Shown here piece after piece: positions 25,820-33,640 of a stretch of 64,000 bases of DNA. Source of the DNA: Virgibacillus sp. SK37 (lineage in GTDB: Bacteria > Bacillota > Bacilli > Bacillales > Amphibacillaceae); assembly GCF_000725285.1 (NCBI RefSeq), contig NZ_CP007161.1, forward strand, positions 310,001 through 374,000. Reading direction: 5' to 3'. The notes under the pieces were generated by a model that saw nothing but the letters and a program-made list of their open reading frames with translations, did not search any database and was not told the DNA's origin. Position 1 is the stretch's first letter. Each line of letters opens with the position of its first letter. A program made the position numbers and the translations under genes.

Positions 25820-26686
25820 GTGTCAAAAACGATCCATTACGACCTTACAACCTTTGAAGGTACAATACATTCACTCGGGAAATACTTAAATTTAACTGAA
25901 AGAGAAATTAGTAAATATATCGCTAATAATAAGGATGATTTTGACAGCGATGAGTTCATTGAATTGTTTCAAATAACAGATGAACAAATGCTGTCAAGTG
26001 AGCTTATAATGTCCTCCCTCCATGTTACTACTAATAATGATGAATGTTCGAGTATTAAAAAATACGGGCTAATTAACTTGCAACAAGCTATATTGTTAGA
26101 CACTCCATTAAATAAATACTTACAAAATCATGGTGTCGAAATAGATTTAGCAAAGAAACAAATTCATTATAAAGGGGAAATTTACGATATAGCCAAGGAT
26201 TATCAAGGTCTTGCAGGAAGAGATTCAGCCAAATGGGTGAGTTTTAAATTATTTGAGGATTACCAAATTAATTCGTTCTTTTCTAGTGAAAATGTACTAA
26301 AGTATGGAGGGAACGTGAATGAAAATCCCGAATTCCTATATAATTTAGCACAACTTCTGAAAGATGGAAAAATAAAATATGATTGGATGAATAACAACAA
26401 GAAAAAATGCTACATAATTAAGTTCGAAGCACCTCTTAGTAATATTAATAATTTTTACCATAGGATTTACACAGAAAATCTTGAGGAAAATGAAATTGAT
26501 TTGATGAATAGAAAATGGATTATTGAAAAATCGTTATCAATTTTAAATGATGGAATTTTCCATGGTGGTTATACCAAAGAAATTCATTGTGAATTGAAAC
26601 CAAGTGTTTCTATACCGTTTAGTAGTATTATAAAAATATATACTCCAAACGAATATTTAATGGAATACAAAATAATCAAAGAATGA
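25820..26686 (+). CDS. Unknown protein paired with the RloC-like gene
   Basis: 288 residues, GTG start after GGAGGG, 20 bases behind rloC on the same strand, so probably co-transcribed. Soluble, with no membrane segment. Around residues 66-100 it reads SLHVTTNNDECSSIKKYGLINLQQA, which resembles the opening of ADP-ribosyltransferase-fold proteins (H-x-T followed by 'sIkkyGL'), and a late Glu-rich segment (YTKEIHCELKPSVSIPFSSI) could supply the usual acidic residue. That similarity is by eye only. It could be a second effector or a partner of RloC. Function unknown. Confidence 0.6.
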   Translation: MSKTIHYDLTTFEGTIHSLGKYLNLTEREISKYIANNKDDFDSDEFIELFQITDEQMLSSELIMSSLHVTTNNDECSSIKKYGLINLQQAILLDTPLNKYLQNHGVEIDLAKKQIHYKGEIYDIAKDYQGLAGRDSAKWVSFKLFEDYQINSFFSSENVLKYGGNVNENPEFLYNLAQLLKDGKIKYDWMNNNKKKCYIIKFEAPLSNINNFYHRIYTENLEENEIDLMNRKWIIEKSLSILNDGIFHGGYTKEIHCELKPSVSIPFSSIIKIYTPNEYLMEYKIIKE

Positions 26687-26793
26687 ATTAAAAAATCACA
26701 AAGTCTTTTTAGAAATCTTTTTTGCTATTGGCAACAACTAAATAAGTATGGGGTTACTACCCGGTCTTTTTTCCATATTCTTGTTCTATTATA

Positions 26794-26859
26794 TCTTCCT
26801 GTAACTCTCTCCTTCCCCACGTAACTTTGTTTTTCCCTGCTGTAACTAAGTTGGTATCC
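26794..26859 (+). repeat. Three tandem 18-bp repeats, like a compact Tn7-type end
   Basis: Copies begin GTAACT at 26801, 26821 and 26842, spaced 20 and 21 bp: GTAACTCTCTCCTTCCCC, GTAACTTTGTTTTTCCCT, GTAACTAAGTTGGTATCC. The seven bases outside the first copy (TCTTCCT) match the outer seven at 27380 (TGTACCT) at five positions. Closely packed TnsB-site-sized repeats are the plan of the Tn7 right end. They face the array at 27195-27380. Confidence 0.55.
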
Positions 26860-27194
26860 GGAGTAGAAAAAAGAGGACGGAGAGAAGAACGGAAGCACGT
26901 AATGTTCCGATGGTTTTTCAATAAAAAATCAATCGGTTTTGCCAATACAAAATCAATATAAATTCGGGCTGGATCCAATAGTGATTCAGTCTTTTACTTT
27001 TCGCCAAAATTGGTGAAAAGTCCTCCAATCACTTACCAATAGCGGCTTCGTATAGTGTCCAATTTCTTTCCAGTTGTTAACCTAACTGTATCAATCCGAA
27101 GGATTTCCAATCACCTATCATGTCTTTTTCAATATTATTTCCAATATCATTTCATCAGTTTTTCATTTCTTTTCTCCTAATTCTTCATTCTATT
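26860..27194. other. Non-coding interior between the two repeat arrays
   Basis: No convincing gene. It holds scattered short repeats (AAAATCAAT three times near 26925-26960; CCAAT repeatedly between 26970 and 27110) and an inverted pair TTTTCGCCAAAA/TTGGTGAAAAG (26997-27020). It looks like the interior of a degenerate or miniature element. Confidence 0.4.
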
Positions 27195-27380
27195 ATGGAA
27201 GAACTTAGTTACAATGTCCGAATGTTCTATACAACCCAGAAGTGGAAAAAGAGGGGGAAATCGGGTGTGCTGGGGAAGAACTAAGTTCCATTGCCATAAG
27301 GGAATGAAGAGGGGATGGAATCAAGAGGGGCAAGGGGGTGAGGGGGATTTGGGGCAGGGAAGAACTAACTTACAGGTACA
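27195..27380 (-). repeat. Three spaced repeats ending in ACA, like a Tn7-type end
   Basis: On the minus strand: GTAAGTTAGTTCTTCCCT (27373-27356), GGAACTTAGTTCTTCCCC (27289-27272), GTAACTAAGTTCTTCCAT (27212-27195), spaced 84 and 77 bp. The outermost copy lies seven bases from a TGT...ACA-type tip at 27380 (inward TGTACCT). Three widely spaced sites are the plan of the Tn7 left end. Serine hydrolase coding sequence begins immediately outside the tip, so this is the likely right border of the accessory region. Confidence 0.6.
27327..27359 (+). other. Strong G-quadruplex-type motif
   Basis: Four runs of 4-5 G (27327-27330, 27334-27338, 27342-27346, 27351-27354) are separated by 3-4 bases, with further G-runs on both sides. 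This stands out sharply in AT-rich DNA and lies between two of the spaced terminal repeats. Confidence 0.6.
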
Positions 27381-27382
27381 TA

Positions 27383-28951
27383 ACTGTTTTTGAATGGGCA
27401 TCCGTTTCTAAAATTCTAATTTGGATTAGTGTTTTACAATTAGTAGAGGCAGGAAAGCTTGATTTAGAAACAAATATTGAAATATATTTACCCAATGATT
27501 TTCATTATCCAAAGAAATTCGAAGAACCTATCACGATGTATGACTTAATGCATCATTCGGCTGGTTTTGACGATAGTTACACAGATTTAATGATTCATCA
27601 ATCTACTAAGAAGACTTCATTAAGAGAAGTACTTGAAAGAGCAGATATTAAGCAAGTATTTTCGCCTGGAGATGTTGTTGCTTATTCAAATTATGGAAGT
27701 GGCCTTGCTGCTTATATTGTGGAAGAAGTTAGCGGTATAGACTACCGGGAATATGTAAGAAAGAATATCTTTGAACCACTTCATATGACGAAAACGGCAA
27801 TAGATCCTCACCAAGATGACAATAAATGGGTAAAAGAACAAAGAAAAAAGGTGCAGGGATATACAAATGCATTACATTTAATAGAACCTAACAATTACTC
27901 AATCCCCATGTTTCCAGCAGGTAGCGTTATGGGAACTGCTGACGATATGCAAAAGCTGTTGCAAGCATTATTAGTTGAGGATGGAGCACCTTTATTTAAG
28001 AATAACAGAACGATTACTCAGCTGTTTAAACCAACTTTATTTTATCCGGAAACCAATATCCCCAGAATTGCAAACGGCTTATTTTATTTACCATCAAAGA
28101 GCCCAGGTGTTTTTGGACATGGAGGAAATTCGAAGGCTTTTAGCTCTTCTTTTTACGTAGATAGGATAAATCGTATTGGAGTTTTGGTTTTGACGAACAT
28201 GAAGGATGAAAGCACATTCACTCATGGTATACCTGAAACCATTTTTGGTAAATATGAACATGTTGAAAGAGACCTGGGTCTGGAAAAATCATCTCAATGG
28301 GAAGGAATATATGAGCCAGCTCGGTTACCCCGACATGGGTTCAGCAAGTTATATGGTTTATTTCTAAGAAGCCATACAGAACAGCACGGGTCACACGATA
28401 TTGGGATTAATGACTTATATTACTCTCAGCTGGAGCCTGGCATTTATAAAACAGACGATGATTTTAGTATGTATAGTGTTGACGTTTATTCAGAAAACCC
28501 GCAAAATAAGAAGATTTTATCTAGTACATATTCAGATTTACTTTACATTCCTTCCTATAAACATTTTCTGGAGTGGGCAATAATTATTCTGGGGTTACTA
28601 GCTTTCATGTTTTCTGTTATCTATGTGATCGTTACTCTATGTAAAAGGATATGGAGTAAAAAGAATTTGCAAATATTTCATTTTACACAGCATCTTCTAA
28701 ATATCCTTATGTTTACAAATGTCCTTTGGATCGTTTTTAAGACTTTATCGATGGTGAGTTATTCATTTCTTAAACCATTCTTAACTTTAAACCTTATTTA
28801 TGTTGTTATTGTACTAGTAATTAGTGGTTTTTTAATTATAAAACTAAAAAGAAATAGATTGGTAAATTATAATAAACGTATTTCTGTGATGACGATTATG
28901 TCTGCCGGTATTTTATGTATAAATATTTTATATTGGGAAATTTATTATTAG
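27383..28951 (+). pseudogene. 5'-truncated serine hydrolase (beta-lactamase family) with membrane tail
   Basis: Penicillin-binding-protein-like serine hydrolase that has lost its N-terminus. Recognisable sequence begins TVFEWASVSK, where SVSK is the catalytic S-x-x-K, followed by QLVEAGKLDLETNI and a YSNYGSGLAAYIVE motif (the Y-x-N element); the late motif is the HGGNSKAF region. Three to four hydrophobic segments end the protein (about residues 400-535). Full-length relatives have a signal peptide and some 60-100 residues before SxxK; here the open frame upstream is G-rich non-coding DNA, and the break coincides with the inferred transposon tip at 27380. No ribosome site fits the remaining frame, so it is probably not expressed. 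Confidence 0.75.
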
Positions 28952-29136
28952 ATGATTGTAGGTATTGTAGAAGAAAATCGGGATGAAAGTAAGGAGACAA
29001 TCAAGCATTATTTCTTACCAGCAAGTTCAAGTTTTATACCCCTTCTTCTCTCATTCGAAAATGTTACTCCTTTCCTGTAATATAATAATAATAAATATGT
29101 TGTGGAAAGTAGCTTACTAAAAAGGAGGTAGCATGG

Positions 29137-29988
29137 GTGATATATATAGGTGTAACCGGGTGGGGCGATCATCACTCCTTATATCCACCTGACCTGAAAT
29201 CAAAAGATAAACTGGCCGAATATAGCAGCCATTTTCCAGTAGTAGAGGTAGATACATCCTTTTATGCTATCCAGCCAATACGTAATGCAGAGAAATGGGT
29301 GAAACAAACACCGGAAAATTTCCGCTTTGTGGTTAAGGCATATCAAGGAATGACAGGACACCAACGAGGAGATATCCCTTTTGAAACAAAGGAGGATATG
29401 TTTAAGGCCTATATCGAATCTCTAGTGCCATATCAGAATGCTGGTAAACTGGCGATGGTATTATTTCAATTTCCGCCATGGTTTGATTGCAGAAAAGAAA
29501 ATGTGAATTATCTCCGTTATTGTAAACAGCGGATGGGCGACATTCCTATTGCCTTGGAATTTAGAAATCAATCATGGTTTTCGGATGAACTTCGTCAATC
29601 CACCCTGGACTTTATGGAAAAGGAAGGCTGGATTCATTCCATTGCAGATGAGCCACAGGCTGGTGACAGATCCATTCCAATCGTTCCTGTCGTGACCAAT
29701 TCAAATAAAACATTGGTTCGTATGCATGGCAGGAATGTTCATGGGTGGAATAAGCCAAAGAATGCAGATACTAACTGGCGCGATGTGCGTTATTTATATA
29801 AGTACAATCAGGAGGAGCTCTTGGAATGGAAGCAGAGGATAGAGAAGCTTTCACAGGAATCCGAAGATATAATTATTCTTTTCAACAATAACTCAGGTGG
29901 AGATGCTGCAGGGAATGCAAAGGAATTTCAGGGGCTGATGGACATTCAGTATGAGGGCCTTGCACCAAGGCAATTGGACTTATTCTAA
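29137..29988 (+). CDS. DUF72 family protein (YunF-like)
   Basis: 283 residues of the DUF72/YecE family, a TIM-barrel-like fold of unknown biochemical function. The N-terminus is IYIGVTGWGDHHSLYP; conserved features include VEVDTSFYAIQP, FRFVVKAYQGMTGH, LAMVLFQFPPWF, ALEFRNQSW, and the late YLYKYNQEEL and IILFNNNSGGDAAGNA segments. GTG start with AAAGGAGG nine bases upstream. It stands alone as a single-gene unit. The name YunF is by recollection of the B. subtilis homologue. Confidence 0.85.
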   Translation: MIYIGVTGWGDHHSLYPPDLKSKDKLAEYSSHFPVVEVDTSFYAIQPIRNAEKWVKQTPENFRFVVKAYQGMTGHQRGDIPFETKEDMFKAYIESLVPYQNAGKLAMVLFQFPPWFDCRKENVNYLRYCKQRMGDIPIALEFRNQSWFSDELRQSTLDFMEKEGWIHSIADEPQAGDRSIPIVPVVTNSNKTLVRMHGRNVHGWNKPKNADTNWRDVRYLYKYNQEELLEWKQRIEKLSQESEDIIILFNNNSGGDAAGNAKEFQGLMDIQYEGLAPRQLDLF

Positions 29989-30098
29989 TGTGCAATCAAA
30001 GCGCTCCACCTCTCTTATAAGTGAGGCATTGTTTGTACCAGTGCTAAGCGAGCGCTTGCGCTTTAATATCTCTCTTATAATTAAATTAACTGAAATAC

Positions 30099-30127
30099 TT
30101 GAAAATTGTTCGAATTACGGATAGAAT
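30099..30127 (+). promoter_or_regulatory. Sigma-A promoter of the ABC-F leader transcript
   Basis: TTGAAA (30099-30104), 17 bases, then TAGAAT (30122-30127); close to consensus at ideal spacing, 35 bases before the leader peptide start. Confidence 0.7.
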
Positions 30128-30161
30128 AATAGTAACTATTTAGAACGGAGGTGGGTTTAGG

Positions 30162-30278
30162 ATGTTGAATACTACTGTTTTTATGCGCGGATATTGGAAT
30201 GAATTCCTTTATTTCGTCCGTGCAAAATTTGCTGTTGCAGTTGCTGACGGGATACGTGTGCCCTTTTCTAGCAACTGA
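30162..30278 (+). CDS. Leader peptide (38 codons) ahead of the ABC-F gene
   Basis: ATG 30162 lies after a strong GGAGGTGGG site and encodes a 38-residue peptide (MLNTTVFMRGYWNEFLYFVR..., ending VPFSSN). It sits between the promoter and two terminator hairpins that precede the ABC-F gene. Antibiotic-resistance ABC-F genes are often induced when a drug stalls the ribosome on such a leader and changes the downstream RNA fold, so this is probably a regulatory peptide rather than a functional protein. Confidence 0.6.
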   Translation: MLNTTVFMRGYWNEFLYFVRAKFAVAVADGIRVPFSSN

Positions 30279-30372
30279 ATAACAATACAAAAACAGTGAA
30301 AACATCTCTATACCCACATATAAAGGATTAGGCGAGAGTCAAATGGTTCGTAGCTTTTGCCTGTCTATGTAT

Positions 30373-30408
30373 AAAAAAGAGGAGCTTTTTCATGCTTCTC
30401 TTTTTTAT
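30373..30408 (+). terminator. First attenuator hairpin before the ABC-F gene
   Basis: AAAAGAGGAGC and GCTTCTCTTTT pair (one G-T pair) round TTTTTCAT, followed by T-rich sequence; about 95 bases after the leader stop. Confidence 0.7.
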
Positions 30409-30421
30409 ATTATTTTTTAGT

Positions 30422-30460
30422 GCCATGGGGAAGTGTCTTCCTCATGGCTTTTTTTATTTT
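30422..30460 (+). terminator. Second attenuator hairpin, directly before the ABC-F ribosome site
   Basis: GCCATGGGGAAG and CTTCCTCATGGC form a 12-bp stem (one G-T wobble) with a TGT loop, followed by TTTTTTTATTTT. The AGGAGG site starts at 30461, so default termination here would shut the gene off. Confidence 0.85.
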
Positions 30461-30474
30461 AGGAGGAAGTAAAG

Positions 30475-32364
30475 ATGACAATATGCAGTGTAAATAAAGT
30501 AAATAAAATGTATGGTGGAAATTCCATATTCGAAAATATTTCATTTGAGATTAAAGAAAAGGATCGTATAGGTCTGGTCGGTCGTAACGGGAGTGGAAAG
30601 TCCTCCTTGTTTCGACTACTGGCTGGCGAGGAAACACCAGATGAAGGACAGATTCACTGGAGAAAAGGAATTCAAATTGGCTATTTAAAGCAAATTCCTG
30701 ATTTTGAAAAGGGAGCTACTACGAAGGAAGTGCTTCTGACTGCTTTTTCACGGCTTTTGGAAATAGCAGAAAGTATGAGGGTATGCGAAGAAGCAATGAG
30801 CAGGGAATTAGATGAGTTTAAATTAAGCACCTTCATAAAACGTTACGGAGATTTGCAGGAGCAATTTACACGAGGAGGGGGATATGAAATAGATGCAACT
30901 ATAGAAAAAATAGTAAATGGGCTAAATATAAGTGGATTGCTGGACAGATCGTTTGCTTCCCTGAGTGGGGGTGAGAAGACAAAGGTAGGTTTAGCGCTGA
31001 TTCTCCTTAAGCAACCTGATTTGTTGTTACTGGATGAACCAACAAACCATTTGGATCTCATGGCAGTTGAATGGCTGGGAGAGTTTTTACAAGAGTATCC
31101 GGGGACCACCGTAGTAATTTCGCATGATCGCTATTTTCTTGATGAAGTGATCACAAAGGTATTGGATTTAGAGGATGATGAAATAAATTGTTATCATACG
31201 GACTTTTCCGGGTTTGTAAAAGAGAAGGAAGAGCGTTTGTTAAACGAGTTTCAAGCATATCAGGAGCAACAAAAGAAAATGAAAAAGATGAAGGAAGCCA
31301 TAAAGAGACTCAGAGATTGGGCGAACAGAGCTAATCCGCCAAATGAAGGTCTTCATAAACGGGCACGAAATATGGAAAGGGCGTTGGAACGTATGGAAAA
31401 GCTAGCCCGCCCAGTACTACAGCGAAAGAAAATGAATTTGGAGATGGAGGCAGGTGGCAGGAGTGGGAAAGATGTGATTATACTTGAGGAGATTTCCAAG
31501 CAATTTGGAGATCGCGCTCTTTTTCAAATGGTTAATATGCATGTGACATATCAAGACCATGTGGCGATTGTTGGTGAAAATGGAACAGGAAAATCGACAT
31601 TGATTCATTTAATTCTTGGGAACCAAGAGCCAGATGGAGGTATTGTCAAAATAGGTAGTAATGTGAAGATTGGCTACTTGTCACAAAACGTCTATCAGGA
31701 TATTGACAATGAAACAGTAATTGACAAATTTAGAGAAGAAATAGCAGTTACGGAAGGGGAAGCGAGGAACATTCTGGCAAGGTTTTTATTTTACGGACAT
31801 ATGGTGTTTCGGAAGGTCTCCCAGCTTAGTGGTGGTGAACGGATGAGGCTTCGTTTAGCACAGCTCATGCATCAAGATGTAAATTTGCTTATTCTTGATG
31901 AACCGACCAACCATTTGGATATTGAATCACGGGAAGTGCTAGAGGAAGCATTGGAAGATTTTAATGGTACGATTTTGGCTGTATCACATGATCGTTATTT
32001 TCTTAACAAACTATTTCATAAGATATATTGGATAGACTCCAATACAGTCCATGTATTTTCAGGAAATTATAACTGGGCAAGGGGGAAGTTGGAGGAGAAG
32101 AGGTTGAATGTGCAGCTAAAAGAAAAAAATCGCAAGAAAGCTAATCCAATTCAGCCGTCCCAAGATCATACAGTAGAAGAATGTGAAATTGTAGTAAGGT
32201 ATGAAAAAGAAGTAGAGAAGCTGGAACAAAAGATAAACGAATTGGACATAGAGCTGGGAGAAACCAGCGATTTGGAAGAATTGCAATCGTTGTTTGGGCA
32301 GAAGCAGAAATTAGAATTCAAACTTGAGAAAGTATATGAGCAATTGATGGAAGCGCTAGATTAG
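30475..32364 (+). CDS. ABC-F family ATPase, probably ribosome protection
   Basis: 629 residues with two ABC domains and no membrane segment. Domain 1: Walker A GRNGSGKS (37-44), signature LSGGEK, Walker B LLLLDEPTNHLD. A charged interdomain linker (about 250-325, with WANRANPPNEGLHKRARNMERALERMEKLAR) follows; it is the part that reaches into the ribosome in ABC-F proteins. Domain 2: GENGTGKS, LSGGERMR, LLILDEPTNHLD. The C-terminal tail is a coiled coil (EKEVEKLEQKINELDIELGE). Its leader peptide and paired terminators upstream favour an inducible antibiotic-resistance type over a housekeeping one; the exact subfamily is not settled by eye. Confidence 0.88.
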   Translation: MTICSVNKVNKMYGGNSIFENISFEIKEKDRIGLVGRNGSGKSSLFRLLAGEETPDEGQIHWRKGIQIGYLKQIPDFEKGATTKEVLLTAFSRLLEIAESMRVCEEAMSRELDEFKLSTFIKRYGDLQEQFTRGGGYEIDATIEKIVNGLNISGLLDRSFASLSGGEKTKVGLALILLKQPDLLLLDEPTNHLDLMAVEWLGEFLQEYPGTTVVISHDRYFLDEVITKVLDLEDDEINCYHTDFSGFVKEKEERLLNEFQAYQEQQKKMKKMKEAIKRLRDWANRANPPNEGLHKRARNMERALERMEKLARPVLQRKKMNLEMEAGGRSGKDVIILEEISKQFGDRALFQMVNMHVTYQDHVAIVGENGTGKSTLIHLILGNQEPDGGIVKIGSNVKIGYLSQNVYQDIDNETVIDKFREEIAVTEGEARNILARFLFYGHMVFRKVSQLSGGERMRLRLAQLMHQDVNLLILDEPTNHLDIESREVLEEALEDFNGTILAVSHDRYFLNKLFHKIYWIDSNTVHVFSGNYNWARGKLEEKRLNVQLKEKNRKKANPIQPSQDHTVEECEIVVRYEKEVEKLEQKINELDIELGETSDLEELQSLFGQKQKLEFKLEKVYEQLMEALD

Positions 32365-32410
32365 AGAGAGTCTTTTAAGTGTAAAAATTCATTAAGGAGG
32401 TGTTGTCTCC

Positions 32411-32803
32411 TTGTCTAAAATTATATTGTTTGATGGAGATTGTAATTTTTGTGATCAAAGTGTTCAATTTATAATGAAACGCGACCCTAAGCAGAAGTTT
32501 AAATTTGCTTCATTACAAAGTGAAGCAGGGATTAGGCTGGTAAAAGAATGTAAGATTCCTGAAGATGTAGATAGTCTGGTCTATATTAGTGATTCCAACT
32601 GGTATATTCAATCTTCCGCAGCTCTTCGAATTAGCAAGCATCTAAAAGGAATTTGGAAGCTGGGTGTACTTTTTTTGGTGATGCCAAAAACGTGGAGGGA
32701 TGCAGTATATCAAGTTATTGCTAGAAACCGGTACACATGGTTCGGTAAGAAAGAAAGCTGCAGGTTGCCGACGCAAGAGGACCGGGGAAGGTTTTTAGAA
32801 TAG
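32411..32803 (+). CDS. DCC-family thiol-disulphide oxidoreductase-like protein
   Basis: 130 residues of the DUF393/DCC family. The family motif DxxCxxC reads DGDCNFCDQSV at residues 8-18, with the typical KFASLQSEAG and the late PKTWRDAVYQVIARNRYTWFGK. Thioredoxin-like fold is assumed for the family; the physiological role is unknown. TTG start nine bases after AAGGAGG. It follows the ABC-F gene by 46 bases and may be read through from it. Confidence 0.85.
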   Translation: MSKIILFDGDCNFCDQSVQFIMKRDPKQKFKFASLQSEAGIRLVKECKIPEDVDSLVYISDSNWYIQSSAALRISKHLKGIWKLGVLFLVMPKTWRDAVYQVIARNRYTWFGKKESCRLPTQEDRGRFLE

Positions 32804-32875
32804 GAAAGACGGCATGGGAGAGTGTCATGACTATGAACGAACTGGATAGGCGATTACGCAGAGAGGGAGTGTAGT

Positions 32876-33074
32876 TAATGGACAAAGATAGCTGTATCCG
32901 GAGAAGAACTGTCCAATAGAGTGTAGCTAATGGACAAAAGCAGCAGTATCCGGAGAAGAACTGTCCAATAGAGCGCGTCTAATGGACAAAAGCATCTGTA
33001 TCTCGAGGGAAACTGTCCAATAGAACTCCGCTAATGGACAACATCAGCCTCCATCCAGTGAGCGCTGTCCAATA
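32876..33074. repeat. Four tandem 52-bp repeats, each a TGGACA/TGTCCA hairpin
   Basis: TAATGGACA occurs at 32876, 32928, 32980 and 33032, exactly 52 bp apart, and each is answered by TGTCCAATA about 40 bases later. Units 1 and 2 also share CCGGAGAAGAACTGTCCAATAG; units 3 and 4 have diverged. Each unit can fold as a hairpin, and adjacent units can pair with each other as well. The array fills the space between two convergent genes, where it may block read-through. Confidence 0.85.
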
Positions 33075-33095
33075 CCAAAGCTCTCTCCAAGGTAA

Positions 33096-33437
33096 TCATT
33101 CCTGTCTTGCTTGTTCCAGTAATGCTCGAATCCTAGCTTTATATGGATCTTCCGGAATAACTGCCTCTATATCACCATACACACGAGTTTGGCAGCTTAA
33201 ACGAAGGCCTTTTTCGAGATTGCTCTCTCCCAACTTCCGTGCTTCTTTCGGTTCAGGTGCTGATACTGCAGATTGATTGGCGATGGTAACTTTGCAGGTC
33301 AGACAGGAGGCTTTACCACCGCATTTATGGCGTAAGGCTACCCTTCCTTGTTTGGCTGTTTCAAGTATGGTTCTGCCTTTTATTGCTTCTACCTTTTTAA
33401 GTAGGCTAGTTCCATTATAAAAAGTAATACTAGGCAT
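33096..33437 (-). CDS. 2Fe-2S ferredoxin
   Basis: 113-residue plant/adrenodoxin-type ferredoxin. Cluster ligands are in KCGGKASCLTCKV (three Cys in C-x5-C-x2-C order) and the fourth in LRLSCQTRV, with the IPED tail typical of the family. ATG start with AGGGGG upstream. It is a single gene, convergent with the DCC gene across the 52-bp repeat array. The electron-transfer partner is not evident from the neighbours. Confidence 0.88.
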   Translation of the reverse strand: MPSITFYNGTSLLKKVEAIKGRTILETAKQGRVALRHKCGGKASCLTCKVTIANQSAVSAPEPKEARKLGESNLEKGLRLSCQTRVYGDIEAVIPEDPYKARIRALLEQARQE

Positions 33438-33640
33438 AGAGAATCCCCCTTTCTAGTAGTGAATCAATTATCCTTACGAATGAAATTTGCTAAACGGACA
33501 TTTGTGGTTTTTCTATAAAAATACCATATCCGTTATAGGCCCATGATAACATTTTCTTAATAAATTTAGTTAATACAGTCTAATATATCAGAAAATAATG
33601 TTATTATTATTTTAACAATTTTTAATTTTTGGGGGACTTT

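Noticed and set aside
27383-28951. Beta-lactamase resistance gene
   Set aside because: The family match is to a serine hydrolase with a membrane tail, the N-terminus is missing and no ribosome site fits, so resistance should not be inferred.
32876-33074. Regular repeats suggestive of a CRISPR array
   Set aside because: The period is 52 bp but the conserved parts are dyad arms separated by similar, not unique, sequence; there are no unique spacers and no cas genes.
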